Assembly: GCA_964470915.1 (NCBI GenBank)
Contig: CAYYEM010000002.1
Span: 1-64,000, forward strand
DNA length: 64,000 nucleotides
Reading direction: 5' to 3'
Origin: CAYPXN01 sp964470915
Lineage (GTDB): Bacteria > UBA10199 > JADFYH01
Position 1 is the stretch's first letter. Every line of letters begins with the position of its first letter. Position numbers and translations under genes: made by a program. Below, piece by piece: positions 8,692 through 16,629 of this stretch. The notes below the pieces were generated by a model. It did not search any database. It saw only the letters and a program-made list of their open reading frames with translations, and was not told where the DNA came from.

Positions 8692-8791
8692 NNNNNNNNN
8701 NNNNNNNNNNNNNNNNNNNNNNNNNNNNNNNNNNNNNNNNNNNNNNNNNNNNNNNNNNNNNNNNNNNNNNNNNNNNNNNNNNNNNNNNNNN
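8692..8791. other. Assembly gap (100 N)
   Basis: Exactly 100 N, the conventional placeholder for a gap of unknown size. It hides the stop codon of srkA and the start of the downstream fragment. Confidence 0.98.
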
Positions 8792-9783
8792 TCCACATCT
8801 TGCATCGCAGAAATTTGTTCTTTCATGTTAAGTAAAAAATCTTCCCAGTATCTTCTCTCTCGGTAGTAAGGAAAAGCACGTTGAAAAATTTCTTCGTCGT
8901 AACGTTCACCCACCCAGGCCGCGTAACGAATCATGCGCAGGGTTCGCAGTGCTTCGCTCATCTGTAATTCTGAAAAATCAAATTTTCGAAATGATTCGTA
9001 GCCCTTGAAAAAGGCTTCTTTTTGTTCGCGTTTTTCTTCGTTACTGCCATGAAATAGCATCCAGACATCTTGCACGGCAGGCGCGTGTACCATGTCATCA
9101 AAATCAAGCAGAAAAGGTCCATCTTTATTCCAGAGCACATTGCTGAGATGGCAATCGCCATGAAGTAAAATAGTTTTGAAAGGATGTTTGAAAAATATCT
9201 CACTTTGTCGAATAGCCTGAATGAGTGTGTTTTCAAGAGCTTGCTTTAAATCTGTGGGTAAAAAAGTTTGGCTCAAAATAAATTCGAGAGAATTGTGTCC
9301 GTAAGTTTGAGGCGTTAATTGAATTCGATGAGGGGCTAAAAAATTTTCTCCCACATTGTGAAGTCGCGCGAGACTTCTTCCCAACCATTCACGATTTTCA
9401 AGAGACATTTCCGGATTTTCTCGACCGCGAAATTTTGGATAGAGAGCATAATAGAAATTTTCGATTTTTCCTAAGCTATCACATGGAGAGTTTGGCTGAT
9501 CTAAAAAATAGGGGGCGACAACCGGAATTTCTAATTCATCTAAGGCATCGATGAATCGATGTTCTTCAGCAATAGCTTCTACGGTCCAACGTCCTGGTCG
9601 ATAAAATTTGGCAACAAGAGGTTCTTCGGCTTCAAGCTGAATTTCATAAACCCGGTTTTCATAACTATTGAGAGGATAGAAAATTCCAGTAGGATTAAAG
9701 CCTTGTTCGCTTATGGCATCCAAAATGAGTTTGGGAGTAAGGGTTTCAAAAGGTAGGGATGATTTTTGAGCTTCTGGTTTCAC
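8792..9783 (-). CDS. srkA: Stress response kinase A (SrkA/YihE), stop hidden in gap
   Basis: Cytoplasmic Ser/Thr kinase of the SrkA (YihE) family, which protects stressed cells and has an aminoglycoside-phosphotransferase fold. 330 residues are readable, close to the family's usual length of about 330. Seen: PLNSYENRVYEIQ and VAKFYRPGRW (nucleotide-binding Lys), the catalytic loop HGDCHLSNVLW, and the metal-binding LDFDDM. The start is GTG at 9783 by alignment of the FETLTP segment with E. coli SrkA; no SD is visible and the upstream terminator ends only 14 bases away. The terminal residues and stop lie in the gap. Confidence 0.9.
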
Positions 9784-9796
9784 AGTGATTGATTAA

Positions 9797-9824
9797 CAAA
9801 AAAAACCCTCGCATTGCGAGGGTT
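9797..9824 (-). terminator. Rho-independent terminator after the His-rich protein gene
   Basis: Perfect stem AACCCTCGCA/TGCGAGGGTT (9804-9824). On the minus strand it is followed by a run of T (A run at 9797-9805 on the plus strand). It ends transcription of the gene at 9850-10179. Confidence 0.85.
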
Positions 9825-9849
9825 ATTGTCTAAATCATGGAAAGTGAGT

Positions 9850-10179
9850 TTATTTAATGTTGGGTGAAGCTCCAGGGCCGCCTGCGGGGCCAGGAGGATT
9901 TTCCCAGTTAGTTCCAGGTCCACCTGCAGGTCCTGGAGGATTATTGTCGCAATCATGGTTTTTACAATAATGATGATGGCGATGTCGATATCGGTGATGT
10001 CGGTTTGGAGAAGCTCCGACGCCCCCTTTAAGACCTGGGGGATTTTCCCAGTTGGTGCCGGGCCCACCTGCGGGTCCGGGAGGGTTGTTGTCTAGGTCAA
10101 TCGCTTTGAGGTTTGAGCTCAGCAAGCCTATGCTCAGAAAGGCAGTACTTAGGAATATAATTTTTAATTTTTGTTTCAT
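9850..10179 (-). CDS. Small secreted Gly/Pro-repeat protein with His-rich linker
   Basis: 109 residues. Signal peptide at 1-26 (MKQKLKIIFLSTAFLSIGLL, cleavage near LKA). The mature part is two copies of a 30-residue repeat (residues 30-59 and 78-107) starting DNNPPGPAGGPGTNWENPPG and ending GASPN. They flank an 18-residue linker rich in His and Arg with two Cys (RHHRYRHRHHHYCKNHDC). It has a strong SD (AAGGAGG) and its own terminator, so it is an independent unit. The His/Cys linker could bind metal; this is inference. No family is recognised. Confidence 0.7.
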   Translation of the reverse strand: MKQKLKIIFLSTAFLSIGLLSSNLKAIDLDNNPPGPAGGPGTNWENPPGLKGGVGASPNRHHRYRHRHHHYCKNHDCDNNPPGPAGGPGTNWENPPGPAGGPGASPNIK

Positions 10180-10247
10180 AATTCCTCCTTGATGAGGATT
10201 GATTTTGAAGAAGCTTTATAAAAGTGACAAGCAAAATATATACCTGC

Positions 10248-10547
10248 TTATCTTCGAATCGTGCGGGGAGTAGTAATCGAAAAGCCAGGACTGGTGAGTG
10301 AGCCTGTGCAATCACCCACCCACATGCCGGCAGGCTCATCCCAATGACAAGGCTCAGTGGGCGGCCAGGAATCTTTGATTTTCCATTCATATACACTTTG
10401 ATTCAGCGGGAACACAGAAGGATTCACTCCTGCAGGATATTGAGTTTGACGGGTATTGTAAGCTGGATTGCCGATATTTTTCTGTTGAGCCAAAACAGGA
10501 TTGATCATTCCGTAAGAAATTAACAGGATAAAGAAAATAAACTTCAT
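10248..10547 (-). CDS. Small secreted protein, unknown
   Basis: 99 residues with a signal peptide (MKFIFFILLISYGMINPVLA, cleavage before QQKN). The mature part of about 79 residues is rich in Pro, Trp and Asn (SVYEWKIKDSWPPTEPCHW, then EPAGMWVGDC) with two Cys that could form a disulfide. Like the next gene downstream, it looks like a small exported protein without enzyme motifs. Transcribed in the same direction as the His-rich protein, 68 bases upstream of it. Confidence 0.62.
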   Translation of the reverse strand: MKFIFFILLISYGMINPVLAQQKNIGNPAYNTRQTQYPAGVNPSVFPLNQSVYEWKIKDSWPPTEPCHWDEPAGMWVGDCTGSLTSPGFSITTPRTIRR

Positions 10548-10609
10548 TGAGTAATTTTCGCCTTTTTTCTTAGGCAGAGCAATAGTCTCTTTGTTAGACT
10601 GGCTCTTCT

Positions 10610-11443
10610 ATGAAAAAGGGTTTTTTGCGTAAATTGCTTCGAATTTTAAGTTTGGTTTTTTTTATTTATGGGATTGTTTGTGTTTATTTTTATTTTCAAC
10701 AAGATCGCTTTCTGTTTTTCCCCCATCCTCCGATTCAGGCCGATCAAAAAAACCAGATTCTTTTAGCGTTTCCTCGATCTGAATACAAAATTCAAACTCT
10801 TGATCAAAAAACACTCCAAGGTTGGTTTGTAGAAAATGGGCCTGAGAAATCACCTTTGTTGATTTATTATGGCGGCAATGCCGAGGATGTTTCGATGCAA
10901 GTTCAAGATTTGCCTCCCTTGCAAAATATGCATTTTCTTTTCATGAACTATCGCGGTTACGGAGAGAGCGAAGGGAAACCTAGTCAGAAAGATTTTTTTC
11001 GAGATGCTTTGCAAATTTATGATGAAGTTTCACAACGGCCTGAAGTAGATTCAGAAAATATTTTTTTGATGGGCAGAAGTTTGGGCTCAGGAGTGGCGAT
11101 GTATGTGGCGAGCGAAAGAGCTGCAAAAGGAATTATTTTAGTCACGCCCTTCGATAGTATTCAAAAAGTAGCAGAATATTATTATCCTTTTTTGCCCCTT
11201 TCATTAATTCTCAAACATCCTTTTGATAGCGTTACATTAGCGCAGCATATGCAAATACCCATGCTGGCTATTTTAGCGGAGAAAGATGAAGTGATTCCGC
11301 TCGAGCGTGCCTTTGAACTTGTCAGGCAATATGCAGGTCCTAAAACACTTTTTTTGATTCCCACTGCGGGTCATAATGATGTGCAAGAGTACCCACAATA
11401 TTGGAAAGAAATTCAGAATTTTATTACAGCTTATCTCAACTAA
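10610..11443 (+). CDS. Membrane-anchored alpha/beta hydrolase (BEM46-like)
   Basis: 277 residues. An N-terminal signal anchor (about 8-30) places the catalytic domain outside the cytoplasm. The catalytic triad is visible: nucleophile in GRSLGSG (S157), Asp in AEKDEVIP (D226) and His in AGHND (H255). The oxyanion region YYGGNAED and NYRGYGES fit the BEM46/YfhR branch of serine hydrolases, whose substrates are mostly unknown. The 3' end overlaps that of the convergent mscL gene by 4 bases. Confidence 0.85.
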   Translation: MKKGFLRKLLRILSLVFFIYGIVCVYFYFQQDRFLFFPHPPIQADQKNQILLAFPRSEYKIQTLDQKTLQGWFVENGPEKSPLLIYYGGNAEDVSMQVQDLPPLQNMHFLFMNYRGYGESEGKPSQKDFFRDALQIYDEVSQRPEVDSENIFLMGRSLGSGVAMYVASERAAKGIILVTPFDSIQKVAEYYYPFLPLSLILKHPFDSVTLAQHMQIPMLAILAEKDEVIPLERAFELVRQYAGPKTLFLIPTAGHNDVQEYPQYWKEIQNFITAYLN

Positions 11444-11883
11444 GTAAGGCTTGAAGTGCAATGTGGACAACGACTTGCTTTGAGAGGAATGTTTGAAGCA
11501 CAAAAAGAGCATTCTTTTGTAGTAGGGTCGCTTGTTTTTTCACGTTTCAGTTTATTAATTCCTTTCACCAAAAGAAAAACGGCAAAAGCTACAATCGTAA
11601 AACTTACAATTTGGTTGATGAAAAGCCCATAGTTTAGGGTGCTTGCACCCGCTGCTTTTGCTTCTATCAAAGAAGCATAAGGTGCAGCAGCCTTTGCTCC
11701 GGCTTTGAGAGTAATGAATAAATTTGAGAAATCAATTTTCCCAAGCATTATTCCGAGAGGAGGCATGATGATATCATCTACCAATGATTTAACAATGCCA
11801 CCAAAGGCTGCTCCGATAATAATACCGACAGCCATGTCAACCACATTGCCTTTTATGGCAAATTCTTTAAATTCTTTGAACAT
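11440..11883 (-). CDS. mscL: Large-conductance mechanosensitive channel with C-terminal zinc ribbon
   Basis: Inner-membrane pentameric channel that releases solutes on hypo-osmotic shock. 147 residues: the conserved N-terminus MFKEFKEFAIKGNVVDMAVG with TM1, the loop carrying VKSLVDDIIMPPLG, and TM2 (about 68-92). After the usual cytoplasmic helix it carries CSFC...CPHC, a four-Cys zinc-ribbon-like tail not present in E. coli MscL. It lies 20 bases downstream of the BCCP gene, so it may be the last gene of the carboxylase transcript. Confidence 0.95.
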   Translation of the reverse strand: MFKEFKEFAIKGNVVDMAVGIIIGAAFGGIVKSLVDDIIMPPLGIMLGKIDFSNLFITLKAGAKAAAPYASLIEAKAAGASTLNYGLFINQIVSFTIVAFAVFLLVKGINKLKREKTSDPTTKECSFCASNIPLKASRCPHCTSSLT

Positions 11884-11903
11884 GGTTTTCTTCTGAGTTT
11901 AAA

Positions 11904-12413
11904 TTATTTGGTAATGACTACTAGTTTTTGTCCAGATTCTACTGTGTCGCCTGCTTTTACAGCAATTTCTTCTACTTTTCCATCGATCAGAGATGGAAGC
12001 TCGTTCTGCATTTTCATGGCTTCCACTACAATCACGGCTTGCCCTTTTCTCACCGTATCGCCTTTGGAAACTTTCACATCCACCACTTTGCCTGGCATTG
12101 GAGCAGTAATAGTACCTCCAGAAGCAGCACCGCCATGTTCGCTTTGTGAAAAGATGCGCTTTCGTGGATCAAAAATTTCGAGATGATAGGGTACATGGCC
12201 AATATTCATGTCGCAAAGATCGTTGTTAAAGCTCACTTCTGCTTCGAGGATTTTGGCATCATCCACTAGAAAAGAATAAATAGGATTTTTGCTCAATAAA
12301 GCTTGATATCGATGGCTTTTATCTTCCAACTGGATGACATAATCTTGTCCGTCTTTTTTTATTTCAACGGGGATTTCTTTTTCATCGATTAGAATTGTGT
12401 ATTGTCTAGACAT
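11904..12413 (-). CDS. Biotin carboxyl carrier protein of acyl-CoA carboxylase
   Basis: 169 residues. The C-terminal biotinyl domain (about 95-169) carries the biotinylation motif EAMKMQNE, with the acceptor Lys at 134. A linker with AASGG precedes it, and the N-terminal 90 residues resemble the BT domain found in propionyl-CoA carboxylase alpha chains. It carries carboxybiotin between the biotin carboxylase and carboxyltransferase encoded upstream on the same strand. Here the carrier is a separate protein rather than fused to the biotin carboxylase. A REP pair of about 70 bases separates it from the carboxylase gene. Confidence 0.93.
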   Translation of the reverse strand: MSRQYTILIDEKEIPVEIKKDGQDYVIQLEDKSHRYQALLSKNPIYSFLVDDAKILEAEVSFNNDLCDMNIGHVPYHLEIFDPRKRIFSQSEHGGAASGGTITAPMPGKVVDVKVSKGDTVRKGQAVIVVEAMKMQNELPSLIDGKVEEIAVKAGDTVESGQKLVVITK

Positions 12414-12432
12414 AATAATTAACCATCTTTAT

Positions 12433-12503
12433 GGTTCGACAGGCTCACCACGAACGGTTTGGCTAGAGAGAAAACCCCGTTCACCCTGAGCTTGTCGAAG
12501 GGC
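12433..12503. repeat. Inverted pair of REP-like repeats
   Basis: Two facing copies of a dispersed repeat: GGTTCGACAGGCTCACCACG onward, and CCGTTCACCCTGAGCTTGTC onward. About 19 of 24 positions can pair, so the RNA would fold into a long hairpin between the biotin carboxylase and BCCP genes. Related single copies occur near 53370, 55207 and 58372. Confidence 0.8.
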
Positions 12504-14017
12504 TACTTACGCATTCCTTCCATTCTGCCTGCGAGTCTCCAACTCGATGCATCTTGTACAGTTCCAGCCGTAGTCGCAGGTTTTCTTTTTTCATCTTCCA
12601 AATATTTTGCAAGTGCTGCTGCCATGAGGGCGTGGGTCATTTCTTCGTGATCAATTTTCAAAATATTTTCCAAATGTTTTGAAACAAAGTGGGTGTCGTA
12701 GTGACCTTTTACAAAATCTTCCACTTCTAGAGCTTTTCTGTGAAAATAAAGATTTGTTTTGGGCCCACTGACTCGGTATTCCGTGAGGGCTCGTTTGGTG
12801 CGCTCAATGGCTTCGTTGCGATCTCGTCCCCAACAAATGAGTTTTGAAAGTACGGGGTCATATTCCAGTGGAATTTGAAAACCTTGATAAATGCCGTTAT
12901 CTAGACGAACTCCAGGTCCATGAGGATATTGTTGATCCACTACTAAACCCGGAGAGGGCATGAAATTGCGAAAGGGATCTTCTGCATAAACACGGCATTC
13001 GATCGCATGTCCATTTTGTTTAATATCTTCTTGTTTGTAGGGAATGGCTTCCCCTTGAGCGACAAGAATTTGCAGCTTCACTAAATCGATTCCAGTCACC
13101 ATTTCAGTGACCGGATGTTCAACTTGCAAACGAGTGTTCATTTCTAGGAAGTAATAATTTTGATATTTATCGACCAAGCATTCGATGGTACCCGCATTGT
13201 AGTAGTTCACCGATTTGCAAAGTTTTACGGCCATGTCACAGACGGCTTTGCGAGTTTCAGGGCTAATGAAAGGCGAAGGAGATTCTTCAATCACTTTTTG
13301 ATGGCGTCGTTGCACTGAACATTCGCGCTCAAAGAAATGCATCACATTGCCATGGAGATCACCAAAAATTTGCACTTCGATGTGATGAGGACCTTCCACA
13401 TATTTTTCGATGTAGATGGCGCCATCTTTGAAAGATTTAATCGCTTCGCTCTGGGCCATTTCAAAAGCACTTTTGAGTTCTTCTTCTTTTTGAACGGCAC
13501 GCATTCCTTTGCCACCGCCCCCTGCAGCGGCTTTAAGTAAAACAGGAAAGCCAATTTCTTTAGCCACTTTCATGGCTTCATTTACATCCGATAGAGGGCG
13601 TTCAATGCCGGGGACAATGGGCACGCCCGCTTTTTGCGCAATTTTTCGGGCTTCAATTTTAGAACCCATGGCTCGTATGAGTTTGGGATCGGGGCCGATG
13701 AAAATGAGCCCAGCCTTGGCAATCGCTTCTGCAAAAGGAGCATTTTCTGACAAGAAACCGTAACCTGGATGAATGGCATCTGCTCCAGATTTTTTAGCCA
13801 CTTCAATAATTTTTTCAGTATTCAAATAACTTTCTGCAGGATTGTTTGGGCCAAGGTGATAAGCTTCGTCAGCACGCCGCACATGCAGAGCAGCTCGATC
13901 AGCATCTGAGTAAACCGCGACCGTTTTAATTTCCATTTCACGGCAAGCTCGAATCACCCGAACTGCAATTTCACCACGGTTAGCAATCAGTACTTTTTTG
14001 ATTTTTTTTGATTTCAT
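12503..14017 (-). CDS. accC: Biotin carboxylase subunit of acetyl/propionyl-CoA carboxylase
   Basis: ATP-dependent carboxylation of biotin on the carrier protein. 504 residues: N-terminal biotin-carboxylase domain (KVLIANRGEIAVRVIRACRE), ATP-grasp with the glycine-rich AAAGGGGKGM loop, ERECSVQRRHQKVIEE, and the catalytic EMNTRLQVEHPVTE. The C-terminal domain has ECRVYAEDP. It lacks a biotinyl domain, supplied by the separate gene downstream. It starts 3 bases after the stop of pccB, so the two are translationally linked. The pairing with pccB and the neighbouring mutase and epimerase genes favours a propionyl-CoA role over fatty acid synthesis. Confidence 0.93.
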   Translation of the reverse strand: MKSKKIKKVLIANRGEIAVRVIRACREMEIKTVAVYSDADRAALHVRRADEAYHLGPNNPAESYLNTEKIIEVAKKSGADAIHPGYGFLSENAPFAEAIAKAGLIFIGPDPKLIRAMGSKIEARKIAQKAGVPIVPGIERPLSDVNEAMKVAKEIGFPVLLKAAAGGGGKGMRAVQKEEELKSAFEMAQSEAIKSFKDGAIYIEKYVEGPHHIEVQIFGDLHGNVMHFFERECSVQRRHQKVIEESPSPFISPETRKAVCDMAVKLCKSVNYYNAGTIECLVDKYQNYYFLEMNTRLQVEHPVTEMVTGIDLVKLQILVAQGEAIPYKQEDIKQNGHAIECRVYAEDPFRNFMPSPGLVVDQQYPHGPGVRLDNGIYQGFQIPLEYDPVLSKLICWGRDRNEAIERTKRALTEYRVSGPKTNLYFHRKALEVEDFVKGHYDTHFVSKHLENILKIDHEEMTHALMAAALAKYLEDEKRKPATTAGTVQDASSWRLAGRMEGMRK

Positions 14018-14020
14018 AAA

Positions 14021-15574
14021 CTACAAAGGAATATTCCCATGTTTTTTGGGTGGATTTTTATCCACTTTATTTTTCAACATTTCCAAAGCTTGAACGATTT
14101 TAACTCGAGTTTCTTTGGGTTCAATCACTTCATCAATAAAACCTAACTCTGCTGCTTTGTAAGGATTGGCAAAGGTTTCTCGATAGTTTTGGACCAGTTT
14201 ACTGCGTTCAGCATTTGGATCTTTGGCCGCATCGATATCCTTTTTGAAAATAATATTGACCGCACCATCCGAGCCCATCACTGCGATTTCTGAAATGGGA
14301 TAAGCATAGTTAATGTCACCCCGAATGTGCTTGGAGCTCATCACGTCGTAAGCGCCCCCGTAAGATTTTCGGGTGATAATCGTGATTTTAGGAACGGTGG
14401 CTTCGGCAAAAGCATAAAGAAGTTTTGCGCCGTGAAGAATAATGCCGCCAAATTCTTGATCGAGTCCAGGAAGAAAACCAGGAACGTCTACAAAAGTAAC
14501 AATTGGAATATTGAAAGCATCACAGAATCTTACAAAGCGCGCTGCTTTAAGCGACGCTTTGATATCCAGGCAACCTGCTAATACATTCGGTTGATTGGCT
14601 ACGATACCTACTGTACGACCATTATAGCGACCAAAACCCACCAGCATGTTTTTGGCGTAGTCAGGACCAATTTCGAAGAAATAGCCATCATCCAAAGTGT
14701 TTTTGATAAGGGCCTTCATGTCATAAGGCTTGTTAGGATTTTCAGGAATGAAATTGTCGAGTTCTTCATTTAAACGGTTAGGATCGTCTTTGGGGATTTG
14801 AATCGGCGGATCTTCGCGATTGTTAGAAGGTAAAAAATTCATGAGCTCACGAATCATTAAAAGAGCGGATTTGTCGTCCGGCGCTTTCAAAAGTGAAACT
14901 CCAGATTTGGAGTTGTGAGCAGCGGCTCCACCCAATTCTTCTTTAGTGACTACTTCATGCGTCACCGCTTTGATGACATCCGGGCCAGTGATGAACATTT
15001 GCGAAGTATTTTCCACCATCAAAATAAAATCGGTAATTGCAGGAGAGTAAACAGCGCCACCGGCACAAGGTCCCATAATGGCAGAAATTTGAGGAATGAC
15101 ACCTGAACTCATCACATTGCGAAGAAAAATATCTCCGTAACCTGCTAGAGATTGAACTCCTTCTTGTATGCGAGCACCCCCCGAGTCGTTCAAGCCAATC
15201 ACGGGCGCCCCTGTTTTCATGGCAAGATCCATGATTTTGCAAACTTTTCTAGCAAAAGCTTCGCCGAGAGAGCCACCGAAGCTAGTGAAGTCTTGGGCAA
15301 ATACATAAACGAGTCGGCCATCAATATTGCCGTAACCTGTGACGACTCCATCCCCTAAAATCTTTTTTTCTTCCATTCCAAAATCAGAACAGCGGTGGGT
15401 GACGAATTTATCAAGCTCTACAAAGGTGCCGGGATCGAGCAAAAAATCGATTCGTTCACGGGCGGTGAGTTTGCCAGCTTTGTGTTGAGCTTCGATGCGA
15501 GCTTGGCCCCCGAGCAGGTCGGCTTCAGCATTCTTTTTCTTAAGTAAATCGTTCATTTTCTGATTCGTGGACAT
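14021..15574 (-). CDS. pccB: Propionyl-CoA carboxylase carboxyltransferase subunit
   Basis: Transfers CO2 from carboxybiotin to propionyl-CoA, giving (S)-methylmalonyl-CoA. 517 residues, usual for PccB. Seen: KLTARERIDFLLDPGTF near the start, the oxyanion-hole segments GGARIQEGV and GPCAGGAVYSPA, and in the second half TFVDVPGFLPG and RKSYGGAYDVM. First gene of the pccB-accC-BCCP-(mscL) operon. A 90-base palindromic repeat lies 17 bases before its start, inside the presumed leader. Substrate choice (propionyl versus acetyl or methylmalonyl) is inferred from family and context. Confidence 0.94.
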   Translation of the reverse strand: MSTNQKMNDLLKKKNAEADLLGGQARIEAQHKAGKLTARERIDFLLDPGTFVELDKFVTHRCSDFGMEEKKILGDGVVTGYGNIDGRLVYVFAQDFTSFGGSLGEAFARKVCKIMDLAMKTGAPVIGLNDSGGARIQEGVQSLAGYGDIFLRNVMSSGVIPQISAIMGPCAGGAVYSPAITDFILMVENTSQMFITGPDVIKAVTHEVVTKEELGGAAAHNSKSGVSLLKAPDDKSALLMIRELMNFLPSNNREDPPIQIPKDDPNRLNEELDNFIPENPNKPYDMKALIKNTLDDGYFFEIGPDYAKNMLVGFGRYNGRTVGIVANQPNVLAGCLDIKASLKAARFVRFCDAFNIPIVTFVDVPGFLPGLDQEFGGIILHGAKLLYAFAEATVPKITIITRKSYGGAYDVMSSKHIRGDINYAYPISEIAVMGSDGAVNIIFKKDIDAAKDPNAERSKLVQNYRETFANPYKAAELGFIDEVIEPKETRVKIVQALEMLKNKVDKNPPKKHGNIPL

Positions 15575-15590
15575 AAAAGAGAAAACCTAT

Positions 15591-15680
15591 TCTCCCCTCC
15601 TTAAGATAAGGAGGGGATTAAGGGGAGGTCTGAACATTTTGGACCTCACCCCAACCCTCTCCTTATCAAGGAGAGGGGGA
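15591..15680. repeat. 90-base palindromic repeat element in the pccB leader
   Basis: Two hairpins, TCCCCTCCTTAAGATAAGGA (left) and CCTCTCCTTATCAAGGAGAG (right), that are also imperfect inverted copies of each other around 15636. The right half contains CCTCACCCCAACCCTCTCC, the motif of the related element at 58299-58418. It is non-coding and looks like a dispersed MITE- or REP-type element. Confidence 0.75.
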
Positions 15681-15760
15681 TAAATTAATATAGAGGAGTT
15701 CACTTACTTTTTTGGGTGGGGCAGGGTCAAGGAAATTTGTGTTTAGGAAGCTTATAAAAA

Positions 15761-15786
15761 AAGCCTCCTGAAAAATCAGGAGGCTT
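15761..15786 (-). terminator. Rho-independent terminator after the glycine-rich orphan gene
   Basis: Stem AAGCCTCCTG/CAGGAGGCTT with a 6-base loop. On the minus strand it is followed by T residues (A run before 15761). The same stem sequence is used by the terminator at 45134-45165. Confidence 0.85.
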
Positions 15787-15813
15787 TGAAAGGAGCATAA
15801 AATTTGAGCGAGG

Positions 15814-16476
15814 TTATAAAGGTTGCTGAGTGGGTATGACTTCTAAGCGGGCATTATGTGTGGCTGTTGCGCCAGAATTGTCTAGGCTTATAGCCACACT
15901 ATTATCATGAAGTGCTTGTGCTTCGGTCGCTGTGATTCTGTGCGGAGGCTGATAAATTCCTGCGGCTTGAAAAGCAGCTTCAAAAGGGCGAATCGCGGTT
16001 TCTGCAAAGCTTTGAAGTCCACGTTCTAAGAGAGTGTTATGATTCGGAATATGTCTTTCGCCTCCTCGATGGCGAAGTCCCGGCAAAAGGCTTGCTAGAT
16101 CTTGAATGATTCCAGTGCCACCATCGACAATATTAGCAGCGACTTCTCTGCCTAAAGCGCGTCCCGCGGCCTCTCCTAAATGTCTGCCGGGCACAGAAGC
16201 TACTCCGCCAAATAAAGATCCAAGTCCCATTCCAATCCCAGCGCCGATTCTGCCGCCTGTGTTTCTTCCTAAGTTTACAACGTCATTTCCAGAATTTCTC
16301 AAAACATTGTCGAGTACATGTCCTTCCCCGTGAGTAAAATGATCTCTCACTTGTGCAGCAGTTCGTTGAATGCGTTGGGAAGCACGTTCTGCTAAGCGGG
16401 CGGCTCCTGAGGTGACTTGTAGAGGTGCTTGATTGATTGAGCTGACAACAGAGGCAATACGGTCGAATAATCCCAT
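15814..16476 (-). CDS. Orphan glycine-zipper protein under a sigma-54 promoter
   Basis: 220 residues with no signal peptide. The middle contains small-residue periodic helices (GGRIGAGIGMGLGSLFGGVA, about 80-100), like glycine-zipper membrane-inserting segments. It is flanked by polar regions rich in His, Arg and Asn; the C-terminus has TEAQALHDNSVAISLDNS. No family is recognised. It has its own -24/-12 promoter (16536-16551), an SD (GGAGAT) and its own terminator, so it is a stand-alone unit. The properties would suit a secreted or membrane-active protein, but that is speculation. Confidence 0.62.
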   Translation of the reverse strand: MGLFDRIASVVSSINQAPLQVTSGAARLAERASQRIQRTAAQVRDHFTHGEGHVLDNVLRNSGNDVVNLGRNTGGRIGAGIGMGLGSLFGGVASVPGRHLGEAAGRALGREVAANIVDGGTGIIQDLASLLPGLRHRGGERHIPNHNTLLERGLQSFAETAIRPFEAAFQAAGIYQPPHRITATEAQALHDNSVAISLDNSGATATHNARLEVIPTQQPL

Positions 16477-16535
16477 GATAATCTCCTTAAATATAGGTAT
16501 GGTTTATTCGTATGCCCCGAATCCTGGAGATATAA

Positions 16536-16551
16536 GCAAGAGCAATGCCAA
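16536..16551 (-). promoter_or_regulatory. Sigma-54 (-24/-12) promoter
   Basis: On the minus strand TTGGCATTGCTCTTGC: -24 element TTGGCA, -12 element TTGC, with GG and GC separated by exactly 10 bases. It lies 60 bases before the ATG of the orphan gene ending at 16476. Confidence 0.75.
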
Positions 16552-16629
16552 ATCTAAGACTTGTTAAGATCTGATTAATTAAGAATTTTTTGAAAAGCTT
16601 GAAAAACAGGTGAGGAAAAAAGACCTCAA

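Noticed and set aside
8518..9783. A single 421-residue protein covering the kinase, the N run and a hydrophobic tail
   Set aside because: The frame continuity depends on an arbitrary 100-N placeholder; SrkA is already complete in length before the gap.
9780..10067. Alternative frame through the Gly/Pro repeat gene
   Set aside because: It is a shadow of the secreted repeat protein; it lacks a signal peptide and runs through the terminator.
12459..12650. Small frame containing LSLSKG
   Set aside because: This phrase is the usual translation of the REP repeat; the frame is otherwise antisense to the biotin carboxylase gene. The same applies to frames at 53314-53547 and 58239-58421.
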